64,000 nt of DNA, from positions 1-64,000 of the forward strand of contig QANT01005019.1 in assembly GCA_003254885.1 (NCBI GenBank). Direction: 5' to 3'. The number at the start of each line of letters is the position of its first letter. The stretch's first letter is position 1. This document shows, one piece after another, positions 1 to 12,900 of the stretch. Origin of the DNA: Purshia tridentata. Lineage: Eukaryota > Streptophyta > Magnoliopsida > Rosales > Rosaceae. Below the pieces are notes generated by a model. That model was not told the origin of the DNA, did not search any database, and saw nothing but the letters and a program-made list of their open reading frames with translations. Both the position numbers and the translations under genes were made by a program.

Positions 1-769
1 GGGTTTTTTTTTTTTTTTTTGGGTTGTTGATAGCATAGAGTTCATGACGACTGGCCAGTGTAACGTTAGGTTACATCTTAAGTACTTTGACAGGTGAAAG
101 TTCTTTTTTTTTGGGTAGCATAGGCCATAGGCTTGTAAGTTTGTAACCCTAACCCTTGTAAAGGCTTCTGTTTAGAATTTTTGGACAACCAAAAATATGT
201 TTTATACGAGTGATTCTCGCCTCTATACTTGGGTTATCCCTACTTAGTTCGGATGACATTATATATGGGAATTTACTAAGTCAATCATATATATAAAAGA
301 AAATTTTTATGCAATAAAAAATTTTCGTATAAAATTCTGTCGAAACAAATTTTTTAAATAAAATTAGCATAAAAGTTTTCAGTATAAATCTAGTCCGGAG
401 AAGTAGGATTACTTGATGTGCGGATGTGGGAATTCCTCTGCTATATACATCTAGCTAGTAACATCTACTAGCATAAAAGATGCATAGAATATAAACTTAC
501 TCTTGACAAGTATTTGCAACCTTATCTAAATATAAATCTAAATCTAAATCCAAATTTAAATCTAAATCCAAATCCAACACTAGGTAACATAATAATCGAC
601 ACAAAATAGCTAATGACCAAGTAAGATTAGAGAGCGAGAGAAGTTCTAATACCTCTACAAATACTATGAAGGTGAGAAGGCGCTATAGTTTTGGCACACA
701 GAAAGAATCACCATGCCATAATTAAGTTGCACCACAGCTTTATGCCTTTATTATATAGGGGATTAATCA
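1..769. other. Left-flank intergenic DNA
   Basis: No gene seen. It holds a poly-T run near the edge, a telomere-like AACCCTAACCCTT stretch (about 144-157), a MITE-like inverted repeat (212-435) and a degenerate hexanucleotide run of the AAATCY type at about 528-577. Confidence 0.6.
212..435. mobile_element. MITE-like inverted repeat, copy 1
   Basis: The left end (GATTCTCGCC...TACTTAGTTCGGA) and the reverse complement of the right end (GGAATTCCCACATCC...TACTTCTCCGGA) match imperfectly over about 45 bases, and the interior is AT-rich. A related copy in the same orientation lies at 4805-5021. No clear target-site duplication is visible, so the superfamily is not assigned. Confidence 0.45.
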
Positions 770-1095
770 AAACCCTATGCCACCCTTACGTTGGGCACTT
801 GGGCTCCTTTCTTTGTGGGCTTATATAATACTTAATTGGACAATGCATTTAAATTTTTTTTGTTTTTTGGTCAACTATAATTTAAAAGAGAGAAGTTCCC
901 AGTTCCCAGTTCCCAATCTCAACTCTGAAGAACCCTACGACAACCTTACGTGGCTGGGGGGCAACAGCTCAATAATATATATAATACTAATTTGGACAGT
1001 GCATTTAAATCCTTTGTTTTTTTATCAACTATAATTTAAGAGAGAGAGAGAGGATTGAATTCCCATTCCCAGTTCCCAATCTCAACTCTGAAGAA
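770..1095 (+). repeat. Tandem duplication in the HPR promoter and leader
   Basis: Two diverged copies of a roughly 161-base unit start at about 770 (ACCCTATGCCACCCTTACGT) and 931 (ACCCTACGACAACCTTACGT). Each copy contains a TATA-like ATATAATACT, then TTGGACAATGCATTTAAA or a close variant, then CAACTATAATTTAA, then the block TTCCCAATCTCAACTCTGAA. The second copy ends about 10 bases before the start codon. The core promoter and leader of the downstream gene seem to exist twice. Confidence 0.8.
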
Positions 1096-1104
1096 GTAGT
1101 CTGT

Positions 1105-3060
1105 ATGAAAATGGCAACTGATACTCACAGTCCACTTCATCTCCCACAAGTCCTCCTCCTCGCTCCAAACCCCATCTTCACTGTCATCGAATCCAAAATC
1201 TCCCACAACCTCCACTTCCTCAAAGCCTGGGACTCCCCTCTCCCCCAACTCCAGTTTCTCGCCACCCACGCGCGCTCCGTCCAGGTCCTCCTCATCTATG
1301 CCCCCGGACCGCGCGTCACCGCCGACACCCTCCGATCACTCCCCTCCCTCAAACTCATCGTCACCAGCAGCTCCGGCCTCGACCACGTCGACTTGGCTGA
1401 GTGCCGGAGCCGCGGCATTGCCATTGCCAGCGCCTCCAAAATATTCGCCTCCGATGCTGCTGATATGGCTGTGGGGTTGTTTCTTGATGTGATGAGGAAG
1501 ATTTCGGCTGCGAATCGGTATGTCCGAGATGGGTTTTGGGCCAGCAGAGGAGATTATGCTCTTGGTTCTAAGGTCGGCATTTCTAGCATCTTGAAGTTAC
1601 GAAAATAGTTACCTTAATTTGTGTTTTATTTTTTTATAGTTTCTGGTTTTGTTTGTTTCCTGCGAAATATTGAAATGGATTGTTTTTAAGTGTTAATTGA
1701 ATCTTAGCCCCTCAAACTTTTTTTTTCGAGTTTCTAACCCATTGACTTTTTGATTGCTAGATTAAGCCCAAATTCAGAAATTTCAGCCACATAGGATCGA
1801 AATATACCTAGGAGTTCTCTTATAATTACGAGGGGTGCCCTCATATTTATTAAAAGGTAAATTATATTTAATTCCTAAATGTGAGGGATTAGGTTGACTC
1901 ACATAATTGAAGGCAATTATCATCCCAATTAATTTCAAATTAACAAAATAATGAAAAAAAAATGAATATATATAATGATGATTGATGAATACAAGAAAAA
2001 AATAAATCTATTTATAAATTATAAGTAAATAAGTACATTTCAGAAAAAAACACATGAAAAGGAAACTCACCATAGATGACAACAAGCCATATGTACATAA
2101 AGTGAATATAAAAATAAGATACAGTAGGTGCATAAAAACAAAGAAGAAGTATAGTACCTTAGGTAGGTATACGTTATATAAAACATAACAGTTTAGGTAC
2201 ATTATAAAAACACAGAAAACTATTTATGCACATAAAACCATTCATTATATGAACACCAAAAAAAGTAGGTACACTACTCTCTTTTTTAGGTCGAAGGTAG
2301 CTTAGCTACACAACTTAATTAAACATGAAAAAGGTAGATACATTATATAAAAACACAAAAAATGGTAGGTACATTATTTTTGTTAAAATATATCAAGTAA
2401 TAGATACACTATTTTTATTACATCACGCAAGATGAAAGTTGTGTGTTTTTTTTTTTTTTTTTCTGGAGAATTGAACTACGAAATCTTTAATTTTCTTTTA
2501 ATAACTTAAATGATTTTGGTGATTGGAAGTTTCAGATAGGAGGCAAACGAGTTGGTATTGTTGGACTGGGAAATATTGGTTTAGAAGTTGCTAAAAGACT
2601 TGAGGCCTTTGGCTGCAATATCTTATATAACTCAAGGAAGGAAAAACCATTTGTTTCATACCCTTTCTATTCCAATATTAGTGAACTTGCAGCTAATAGT
2701 GATGCACTAATCATTTGCTGTGCATTGACTGATGAAACGCACCACATGATTGACAAGAAAGTCTTGTTGGTATTGGGAAGAGAGGGGGTGATTGTTAATA
2801 TAGGACGTGGGGCAATAATCGATGAGAAGGAAATGGTGCAGTGTTTGGTGCAAGGAGAGATTGGAGGGGCTGGTTTGGATGTGTTTGAGAATGAGCCTCA
2901 AGTTCCTAAAGAGCTCTTTCACTTGGATAATGTTGTGTTGTCACCACATCGAGCTGTCGGTACACCTGAATGTTTGGTAGGTGTGTGTGAACTAGTAATA
3001 GCAAATTTGGAAGCATTCTTCTCTAATAAACCCTTGCTTTCTCCAGTGGTGGATTATTGA
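1105..3060 (+). CDS. D-2-hydroxyacid dehydrogenase, hydroxypyruvate reductase 3/4 type
   Basis: Two exons, 1105-1572 and 2536-3060, separated by a 963-base GT-AG intron in phase 0, encode 330 aa, the normal length for cytosolic plant HPR2/HPR3-type enzymes. Visible features are the Rossmann NAD(P)-binding motif GLGNIG at residues 166-171, catalytic Arg247 in NIGRG, Glu276 in FENEP and His294 in SPHRA, so the active-site triad is intact. These enzymes reduce hydroxypyruvate, glyoxylate or related 2-oxoacids such as hydroxyphenylpyruvate; the sequence alone does not settle the substrate. I see no plastid or peroxisome signal (C-terminus VVDY), which suggests the cytosol. The start is the first ATG after the duplicated leader; a second in-frame ATG is two codons downstream. 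Arabidopsis At2g45630 (HPR4) lies in the matching syntenic block. Confidence 0.92.
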
Positions 3061-3624
3061 TTCCACTGGTATTTGCAGATTATTAGTGTTTCCATAATTT
3101 GTTGAAGCATATATCTTGCACTTCATCTTTATGGTTTGTTTCCCATGGAGATGATTCATTCAGAAACCACACTTGCACAATGAGGCTTTAAAAAATTTTG
3201 TTTTGATTTTAATTTCTTCTTGTAAGTTCCCTGCACTTATCTGAATCAATGAATAAGGCTATGAGAGAAGACAAGGATGAAAAACTTTAGTGCTATTGTT
3301 ACTGATATTTATTTTGAGAGTTGTATGATTTACAAGTAGCATGCAGTGTGGAATTGCTTGCCAATGACAGTGATTTGTTGAATTTTACTTTATATAAAAT
3401 GCTTTTGTCTTGTTCTAGCCCCTTCCCATATTTTGTGAATTCATAATTTACTGATTGGAAAAGTTTGATGAAGAATGCAAACTAGAACTTCTGGAGATTC
3501 AGAGCATGCATGGATTGAAAAGTGGGTAAAATAGTAAAAAAGTTATGATTCTGTAACCCATTACCATTCCAATAAGAAATCCAAAACGAGGAACTTCATG
3601 GAATTGAGTCTAGAGAGATATTTG
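3061..3624. other. Intergenic, HPR 3' flank
   Basis: This is the 3' untranslated region and flank of the HPR gene. AT-rich, with no further gene seen. Confidence 0.5.
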
Positions 3625-4252
3625 CAGGGACGGATCCAGGATCCCCAACTTGGGGGGTCATCGTCAGGTGGAGCTTAGAGTCGCGCAGCGGCGGTGAAAT
3701 TTTTTAGAGATCGGGCATAGGTGAGGCTGCAGCAGTGGGGGATGGTCGGATGGTGAACTAGATGTAATTGTGGATGGGTGTGGGTTTTGGGAGTTTTGGA
3801 GGGAATTTTGCGGATGGGTGGGGATTAGTAGGTAAGTAAGTGTAGGAACTTTAATAAATAAAAAAAACAAGCCAATTCAAAACTTTAAGCAGTGCCAAGA
3901 GACTATAGGTGGAAGAGTAAGCAGTGCCATTCCCAAAAGAAATGTGAAGCTTCTAGTTTTTTTCACTGTGGAGAACCGAGGTGAAGTAAAAGTGCCCATA
4001 TGCAGTGAAGTTGAATAGACAGTTGCCATTGTTCATGTATAAGGTAACAAACACAGAAAAGAAAAACCAGCAATCGTGTGTGGGCAATATGCCCCTCTTC
4101 TCAGTGAGGATTTTCATCGAACACCTAGGGGGTCGCCTTCTTCCACTTTGGGGGGTCACTGGTGTTGCCGTCCAGAGGTCACCCCCTTCGTGCTCCGTCG
4201 TTTGGGGGGTTGCTTGATCCCCCAAGCTTGTACGTGCGTCCCTCTGTCCCTA
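3625..4252. mobile_element. Non-autonomous hAT (Ac/Ds-like) element
   Basis: The left end reads CAGGGACGGA and the right end TCTGTCCCTA, so the terminal inverted repeats pair as CAGGGACGGA with TAGGGACAGA. This includes the C/T mismatch at the outermost base that is also seen in maize Ac (CAGGGATGAAA with TAGGGATGAAA). A perfect 8-bp duplication GATATTTG flanks it (3617-3624 and 4253-4260), the size expected for hAT. The 628-base interior has no transposase reading frame; subterminal GGGGGGTC-type motifs recur near both ends. The perfect duplication suggests a fairly recent insertion by a transposase supplied elsewhere. Confidence 0.88.
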
Positions 4253-5264
4253 GATATTTGTTTGTACTGGTCATATTATGCTCCCAAGTTGGACCTCCCA
4301 TCACTGCTCCTTCACTGAGATTCATTAAACACGTTGACTTAGTTGAACATATAGTCTGTTTTGTAGAATTTTAGAAATATAATGCTCGAGCTCCCTCAAA
4401 TAGTGCGCGAATACCCCTCGAACATTACTCAATAATGTTTTAGAACAATTTGGAGAGGGTTCAATCACTATTCAAGAGGAGGTTGAGTATTACTTGATGA
4501 CTATATTTCTAAAATTATAAAAAAGGCTAAAAGTTTTAAAGCAAACAAAAAAACTGTTAGTTTTCTAAATTTCTCTATATTATAAGCATTTAATTTTTAA
4601 CTTTGAAAAGATAGATAATGATGCAAAAGTTCATTAAACACATTCAAAAAAATTTATTGAGTAATCACATTCACAGCCCTAGGGTTTCATCCGACATGAT
4701 TGAGTGTGGAGTCTCTCGCTTTATGGTGAACGAGTGAACTATTATGAAAGAGTGTCTAATTGCAAGTTTAATGTTTTAACTCTAACGCAAACACAAAGTA
4801 TAGGTAATTCTTGCATCTACACTTGATTTGAATAAGATTTTATATAGAATTATTTATGCTAATTATGTATATAAAGCTTGTTTGGACAAGATTCTTTAGA
4901 GAAAACCGAAATTTTATACAAAATCTAAAATTTTATAGAAAATCATTTACGAATAAAAGGTTTTCATATAAAATCTCGTCCGAACTAAATAGGAATAACT
5001 CGAACGTGGACGTGAGAATCTTGCTTAAGCAGACTGATTTCTTTGTCTGTCACTCTTTATTTGTCACCTATTTTTCCACGTGTGTTTATTAATTAGGAGC
5101 CCTTCGAAAAATAGAAGCCAAAAACATTTTTGACTGTTAAATTTTCGCCCGCAAAAGTTGGTTAGACGTTGGAAAATTTTGTCTCATCGCTACACTCTGC
5201 AACTCAATGAGGTAGACACTATAACCCTAGAGAGACAGAGTCGCGCCTAAAACTAATACCCTCC
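4253..5264. other. Intergenic between Ds-like element and CRM gene
   Basis: It contains MITE copy 2 (4805-5021) and, just before the gene, an AACCCTA telo-box at about 5223-5229, a motif common in promoters of plant housekeeping and organelle-biogenesis genes. No gene seen. Confidence 0.5.
4805..5021. mobile_element. MITE-like inverted repeat, copy 2
   Basis: The ends AATTCTTGCATCTACACTTG and, reverse-complemented, GATTCTCACGTCCACGTTCG are imperfect inverted repeats. The right half (TCGTCCGAACTAAATAGGAA) matches the corresponding part of the 212-435 copy. No reliable target duplication was found. Confidence 0.45.
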
Positions 5265-8037
5265 ATGTTCCTCCTCACCAAGCTTTCCCGCCAAAACCCA
5301 AACCCCCTCGCATTCATTTCCACGCGCCACCTCTCCACCCCCTCGAAACTCCACGACCACTACTCCTTCAAATCCCCACCCACCCTTTCTTCAAACCCCC
5401 AAGACCCTAAACCCAGCCCCAACCCCAAGAAAAAGCAGAAACCCCAGTATCGCCCGCCATCGTCTCTCGATCGAACTGGTCAGAAGCCGATACACTCGGA
5501 CTTGCCGTTCGATTTCCGCTACAGCTACACCGAGAGCAGCCCGACAGTGAGACCCATTGGGCTGCGGGAGCCCAAGTATTCGCCTTTTGGGCCGGGGCGG
5601 CTGGACCGGGAGTGGATTGGGGTGTGTGCCCCGGCAGTGGACCCGAAGGTGAGGTCCGTGGAGGGAGCGGAGGAGGAGGGTCCGAAGCTGGAGGAGAAGA
5701 GGAGGATCAGGAGAGAAAGGGTTCAGGGAGAGCCTCTCACTCCGGCTGAGAGGAAAATCTTGGTGGACAAGTGCCAGAGGCCCAAAACAAAGAAGCAAAT
5801 CAATTTGGGTAATGGGATTTTTGGTTTCTGTTTTTTGTTCTATGAGCTGTATAATTGTATTGGAGCTTTTCTCTGATAGTGCAATGTGTTTGGTGATTTG
5901 AGTATTTGGTTTCTGTTTTGTGTCTTATGAGCTGTATTGAGATTTTCTGATAGTGTATTGCATTTGGTGATCTGGGTCTTTGGTTTTTGTTCTAATTGAT
6001 ATAGTTCTGAGCCTATTAAGTTTTATAGTGTTATAATTTGGGTGGTTTGGTTTTATTTTATTGTTATGGGTATTTTGGATTTTGGTTTTACTAGTTTGGT
6101 GAGTAATCTGGGTATGGTCTTCTTTTCTTGGATTCTATTTGGTGCATTTGCTTTGTTGGGTTTTATTGTTCTGTTTTGTGATCCAAGTGGTTGAGGCAAA
6201 AGTTTGCGCTTTTGCAATGTTTACAGTTTTCAAGACCCTATTACTAAACAAGAATAAGCAGTGTAATTTATGATAATTCATTTTACCTGCTCTTATTTTT
6301 CTCTTCTATCAATTTAATGTGTACTGTGGTTTGATTTCTTGTAGGGAGAGATGGTTTAACTCACAATATGTTGAATGATATTCACAATCACTGGAAACAT
6401 GAGGAAGCAGTGAGGATAAAATGTCTAGGAGTTCCCACTGTTGACATGAACAATGTTTGCACCCAGCTTGAGGTATCTTATCTTCTAATCATCAGTCTGC
6501 ATCTTGATTATTGACTTTGATGGAATTATCTTTTGTTTTTATTTTTCTCTCTTCTCCTTGAGTCTTTTGCACTATGGTATGTTGTACCTCATATTAGGTC
6601 CTTTTTGGTGTTTACGATTTATCAACTATGTTAGGTATTTCTTATATAAAAAACTACATATACATATTACACAGGTTGCTGCATATATACTTTGTAGTTT
6701 CATAAAGCATGAAGATTCTTAGCTGCATCCCGTTGTCAACCCTTGTTGCAAGGTTTCGTAGGGCAATTATTATCAACCTTACCAAAAGCCTTCCACCATT
6801 GGCTCCCAGTGAGCTTTCTTTTAACCATATGCACTTAAAATTGTTATTATAACGCCATAGTATTGGGTTGATGTTAGACACTGATAAATGAAAAATTAAA
6901 CGCTGTTGGAAGATAAGCTGCCTAAGTTTGTAAGAGGAGGAGGCATTGAGTAACTGAGAGAGTGAAGATAATGACGCTGATTTTTCACATGATGAAACAG
7001 AAATTCTAAAACAGGCACCTCTGTAGAATCAATGAATAAATTGCATGCAACTTGTAATATGTTGCTTTGCATCCTGAATTGGATTATAGGAACCACTATT
7101 ATTTCTTGGAACATGGAAGCAGTGTCACTGTTACATGCAAGCTTCATGTGTCTGTTGCAGGACAAAACCTTTGGAAAGATCATCCAAAGACAAGGTGGTC
7201 TACTTGTGCTATACAGAGGAAGGAACTATAATCCCAAGAAAAGGCCTGTGATTCCATTAATGTTGTGGAGGCCACATGAGCCCATTTATCCAAAGCTGAT
7301 CAAAACCACAATTGATGGCCTAAGCATTGAGGAAACAAAGGCGATGAGGAAGAGAGGATTGGCTGTCCCTGCTTTAACAAAACTTGGTACATCATTTTTT
7401 GGTTTATGGCCTTTTAAGACTCAATATATGTTTCTGTGATCATTAACGAACTAGTTGAAACTGCAGCCAAGAATGGTTATTATGGTACTCTGGTTCCCAT
7501 GGTTAGGGATGCTTTCCTCTCCTGTGAGCTGGTTCGGATAGACTGCCAAGGTCTTGAGAGGAGTGATTACAAGAAAATAGGCTGTAAGCTTAGGGTAAAA
7601 TTTCAAGCCTTCTTTTCTTCCTCTGCTTAAGCTTACTTGTGGTACAGGTCTAACTTCCATTGCTCGCATGTAAAAATGAGATGAGCACATGAACATCCAA
7701 CTGGGTAGTCATGGGCAATAATTCCTAATGCGATTCTTTCTTTCTGTACCTGACATCTCTTGATAGGATCAGTAGCTTGAATATATGGGCGAAACACAAT
7801 AATAGTCATTTTCTTTCTTAACTTTCTTGGCTTTATTGATGCAGACTGCATGCATAACCTGGAATGTGTGATTGCTTTTTGTATTTTGAAGTTTTGATTT
7901 ATATTTCAGTGTTGATACAGGATCTGGTGCCTTGTATCCTGGTGACGTTTGAGAAGGAACAGATTGTGGTTTGGAGAGGGAAGGACTATAAGCCTGTAGG
8001 AGATTGTAACCAAGATTGTATTAGTGGCGGAACATAG
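5265..8037 (+). CDS. CRS2-associated factor 1-like, mitochondrial (CRM-domain splicing factor)
   Basis: Five exons (5265-5808, 6345-6472, 7161-7386, 7467-7594, 7921-8037) join in frame to 380 aa. The N-terminus is rich in Ser, Arg and Leu and low in acidic residues ([12 protein letters not shown]...RHLSTPSK), as expected for a mitochondrial presequence. Two CRM RNA-binding domains follow, at about residues 155-245 (with the [13 protein letters not shown] core) and 275-372 (with WRGKDYKP at its end), linked by [18 protein letters not shown], typical of the CAF subfamily. The nearest Arabidopsis protein I recall is At4g31010 (mCSF1), needed for splicing many mitochondrial group II introns; CAF1 and CAF2 are the plastid relatives. 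A plastid location cannot be excluded from sequence. A telo-box lies about 40 bases upstream of the start codon. Exon-intron phases match across all junctions. Confidence 0.9.
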
Positions 8038-9917
8038 AACGGACTAAGGCCCCTGCAAACTTTGAAAAGAAAATATCAATATGATTTGTACAATACCAAT
8101 GTGTTGAGCCTCATAGAATGTGTCACTTGTAAATACATTTCTTCTTCTCTTTTCTTTTATTCTTTACAAAATATTATAGTAAATCAAATGTTACCTAACT
8201 CAAATCTCACACCATTATTTGGATACTTGATCTTTATGGTTATGGGTAACTCGAGAATTTTTTACCTTTTTTTGTATTTAATTGATTAATATAGCTTTTG
8301 TTCTTTGGTTGAGAGTGAGTTTATTTAAACCTAATTATTTTGTATCTTACTAATACTATTGACCCAACTTCTTTTATATAATTTCTCTCTCACATTTACA
8401 GTAGCAAAAAACTACAATCAGTGGTGATTTATTTTCGTACTTTCTTTAATAGAAGAATGTCTTCAAACCTCAATTTCTTGGTTGAAAACACTCTGAACCT
8501 AAATACTAATGTAATACAATCAACTTATTAACAATTAAACATTAGTTATGAAACAATATGAAGTGTAACAATTAAATCAAACAAGAAAACTAATATTTAA
8601 GGTTTGGTATTACACAAAATTCAAATATAACAGGTGATGATTTATAACAACAAATGTGTAGAACCTAATATTCCAACAATAACTTTTTAACATGCGTATA
8701 ATAAATAAACTTTAATTATAGATATCTAGATAAATTCACAAAATTCTTATAAATATCTTTTAGATAATTTAGGTAAAAGGTCAAAATAAGAAAGAAACTT
8801 AATTCACAATTTCTAGTTTTTTATGGGTTACACACACTGATGCAGTACACCTGCAAAGATGTGTTGATCTTGAATTGACAAATATCTTATAATATTCCAT
8901 ACGCTTTTAAAAATGACAGTTTTAAATCTATGTTTGTCAGTCTCCATCACAAATCTCAAATGGTAATAATATTTTCTATTTCTTATATCACATGCTGATG
9001 CTGCAATGAATATTTTACTGAATAATGGTAGACAGTCCGAGCACCCGTCCAAGCGCATCACATACAAGTGGATGAGATACAGAGGGCCACAACATACAAA
9101 GTGTGGGATTCCTTTTTAGCAGTGGGACCCATTTGTTTTCTGTTCATTTTTGCTTAATCAAACACTATCAGTGTCATTTATGTTCGGCCAGAAACATTGG
9201 CTACTTGCCTTGTGAAGCTCATGCATCCACCTAATACATTCCAGTTTACAGTGTGACCTCTCTCATTGCGTTGCTTTGCTTCTTTTGTTGCTGTGTGCTG
9301 GCACAGAGCCAAATAAAGAGGCAAAAGGGGAACAACATTTTACATGAGTATAGTAATTGGTTGAGATTATCGCATGAAAAAATTATTGAGTATAATTGAT
9401 ATATAGTTATGTGATGTAATTAATTTAATATGTAAAAGTATTATTTGATGGCATATTTATATTTATAGAATATAGTATTAAAAACATTCATTCATATTAT
9501 AATACAAATTAGTTATACCATATATAAGTGTATCGATTATACAGAATAATTTGATGTTATTGAGAGAATTTAAAAAAGAATTTTATCACAATTTAAGATA
9601 CATTTTGCGAATTTTAGGAGATCCTGTGGGTGGACCAAGCTGAACCTCTTTGTTCTAAAAAAAAAGAAAGATAATTTCTCTCATAATATTCTTCATTTTT
9701 AATAAATTAAATAAAATTACAGCCATTCAAATCAAACAAAATAAATAATAAAAATTTATAATCGTCTCCCTTGAGAAGTCAAAATAATTAATAATTTTCA
9801 TATACTAATTGAAAAGCATAAATATGAATTTCTATTTAACTAAGATGATGTGTTAAACATTTTTAAATAGTAAAATGTTCCAACACCACACGTATAAATA
9901 ATAAATAGTAAACGTTC
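8038..9917. other. Intergenic between CRM gene and LPEAT2
   Basis: 3' flank of the CRM gene followed by AT-rich DNA. Short open frames here lack family signatures. No gene seen. Confidence 0.5.
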
Positions 9918-9941
9918 CCTCTCTCTCTCTCTCTCTCTCTC
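9918..9941 (+). repeat. (CT)n microsatellite in the LPEAT2 leader
   Basis: Twelve CT units lie 46 bases before the start codon and probably within the 5' untranslated leader. CT/GA runs at this position are candidate binding sites for BASIC PENTACYSTEINE (GAGA-binding) factors. Confidence 0.8.
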
Positions 9942-9987
9942 AGTGTAGCTTCATTCTTCATCTGCCATACCGCTAGTGCGGCTCTCC

Positions 9988-12900
9988 ATGGCAGACAACG
10001 GTCTCACATCGCCTCTCCTCCCCTCTCCACCGTCCGATAACCCCCACTTGATCCTCACCGTCCATGATGACAACAACAACAACTACAACGGCCACCACTA
10101 CCACCACAACCACACCCATCAAAGCAGCAGCAACAGCTCCCACCACTTCGGATTCCACAACCCATTTGCCTTTCTCGGGTCCACCGGGTTCAACGTACCC
10201 GTTTCGACCACCGCGGATCCATTTCGGAACCACACGGTAAAGATTGAGGGGATTTACGAGTGGGTAAAGATCGCAATTTGCTTGCCCATCGCAGTGGCTC
10301 GGCTCGTGCTCTTCGGGGCCTCTTTGTTGATTGGGTTCGTCGCTACGAAGTTGGCTCTTTATGGCTGGAAGGACAGGCAGAACCCTATGCCTCGGTGGAG
10401 GTGTAGGATTATGTGGATCACTAGGGTGTGTACTCGCTGTATTCTCTTCTCTTTTGGGTAAGTTTATCTGGGCTTTGCTTTTTTTTTTTTTTTTGTGTTT
10501 TTCTGTTCTGGCTTCGGTTCAGCTGTGATTGGTTGCTGGGAAAGTGGAGGAAAAGACTAGAAAGTGGAATTTTATTTTGACTGAATTCAAGTAGTTAGTT
10601 TGAGTGCAAATAGAGGTATAGGATTGTAGAATCTTTCTAGTGGGCTGTTTAGGTGCTGAAATTTGAGCAAAGAATGTTCCTTTTTGAGTTTTAGAGATTT
10701 AATTACTGAAATTAAGTGAACTGTAGAGTTTAATAGATTCAATTGAAAGGGATTTTTCTTGTCTTGGCGTGTCTGTGTTTGGTTTTTGGAAAATAGTTGA
10801 GTGAAATAATCTTAGGTGGTATTAAAAGATCAGTTTTGCAGTGTATATCGTCTTGTTATAAATGATTTCATTCTTAAAAGCAGTTCGATTTGCCTCAGTT
10901 TGTTTTTTATTAAATTGAATTTTTTCTTTTTTTTCTCTTGCATCTCCTTTGCAGCTACCATTGGATAAGACGGAAAGGAAAACCTGCTCCAAGAGAAACT
11001 GCTCCAATAGTTGTATCTAACCATGTCTCTTTCATCGAACCTATATTCTATTTCTATGAATTATTCCCCACGATTGTGGCATCTGAGTCCCACGATAACC
11101 TACCTTTTGTTGGAACAATCATCAGAGCAATGCAGGTAATTTCATGTTGCTGCATGGTGATTTTCTTTTTAATGCATGCAAGGGTACATTATGTTAACAA
11201 ACTCGTTACAATCACTTTAGTTGCTGGCATTTATATTCCATTGTCATGGTTGCTCTCTTTGTTTTATGGTTTCAGGTGATATATGTTAACAGGTTTTCAC
11301 AATCGTCAAGGAAGCACGCCGTTAATGAGATAAAGGTAGAAAGTTTCTATTAGTTCTTGTTTATTCTTATTTGATAAGTAAGCTATAAAACAATTTGGAT
11401 TTATAGGTTGTCATCCGCAGTCCTTGTCTTTCGTTTCTTGTGAGTTAAAAGTAAACACATATGTTGAGGCTTCTATGTTCCTTCTTTATTGTTGTTGTTA
11501 TTATTATTTTAATTTGTATTTCCTTACCTTGAACCATCTCTCAGCTATTTCTACTGTGAATTTTCTTATGTGAAACATGTTATGTGGCCCTTTTGCTCCA
11601 AACCTCCTCCAAAACTTCATTCACTTGGACACTCTATCTATGTGAGATTTTGGCCTGCATTGCCATACTAATGCAACACATTCTCATATTTGTTCCATAA
11701 ACTGCAAAACATACTTGCTCTTTCAGTCCTATTGCAGCTGGAATGATCTTAGTCAAATCTTTTTGGTGTATATCTTCGTATAATAAGTTAAATAATGTTT
11801 TTATCAATTTTATAAGCTATTTGATACAGAAATGTGCTTTCAAGGATCTGAATACAGAGAAAAGCTTCTTGCGGTAGATTTCCTCGAGTGCTCTTATTTC
11901 CTGAGGGAACCACAACCAATGGAAGATTTCTCATTTCTTTTGAACTTGGTGCATTCATCCCTGGTTTTTCAATCCAACCTGTAACTGTACGCTATCCTCA
12001 TGTACACTTTGACCAATCCTGGTAGGGCACTTTTCTATTCTGGACATTTTGTTTGGTGCTGTCTTGAGTGGTATCTTATTAATACTTGGTGTGCTGGTCA
12101 GGGGGCACATTTCTTTGGGAAAGCTCATGTTTAGAATGTTCACTCAGTTTCACAATTTCATGGAGGTAGTCTATTTCTCCTATTTGATATTTGTTGCTGA
12201 ATTGCATTGCTTTATAAACTTTTGTATTATATGGACATTGATTTAGGTCATTTGGTCTGAATTGAGCAGGTAGAGTACCTTCCTGTTGTTTCACCCCTTG
12301 ATAATAAGAAAGAAAGTGCTGTCCATTTTTCTGAGAGGGTGAGAATCTGCAACAATTGCTTGATTTGGCCGTATTTATATACTTTTGTTGGATAAGTTTG
12401 GTTTTGTATTGTTGTCTTTTTGTTATTCCATTGTTTTGTGGATTATTAATAGAAGTTGACACATATAAATGTATGCAGACTAGTCATGCTGTTGCAACTT
12501 CACTCAATGTTGTACAAACATCTCATTCGTATGGAGACTTAATGCTTCTCATGAAAGCATCTCAGTCAAAATCAAAGCAGGTATACATTGTGGTTAATAC
12601 TTATGCCTTTAGCAATTTTTTGTTGTTGTTGTTTGACAAAGAAACTATGAACTTCAGACCCACCCCATTCATTTACAACCTGAACCAAAGCCCAACAGTT
12701 ATAGCATTATACGAGCTTCAATTTTTTAAGTTTAAACTGTTATAAGAGCTACACAACAACCTTTTATATTGCACTAATGTTTCTGTTATGACTTCCACAG
12801 GTCCGGCCCTCAGTTTATATGGTTGAAATGGCGAGTGTAAAATCAGTAAGCCCTTGCATATAAGTGCCCTATATATATTACATTGACATTTTATTTTTCT

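Noticed and set aside
144-157. Telomere-like AACCCTAACCC stretch
   Set aside because: Under two repeat units; too short for an interstitial telomere, at most a telo-box.
4005-4374. Overlapping plus-strand frames near 4.1 kb
   Set aside because: They are largely translations of the Ds-like element interior and share no similarity with transposases.
5391-5798. 135-codon minus-strand frame
   Set aside because: Antisense shadow of the GC-rich first exon of the CRM gene.
9976-9987. Four-codon upstream extension (GTG start) of LPEAT2
   Set aside because: GTG is not a normal nuclear start; the first ATG is at 9988 with a good context (CTCCATGGC).
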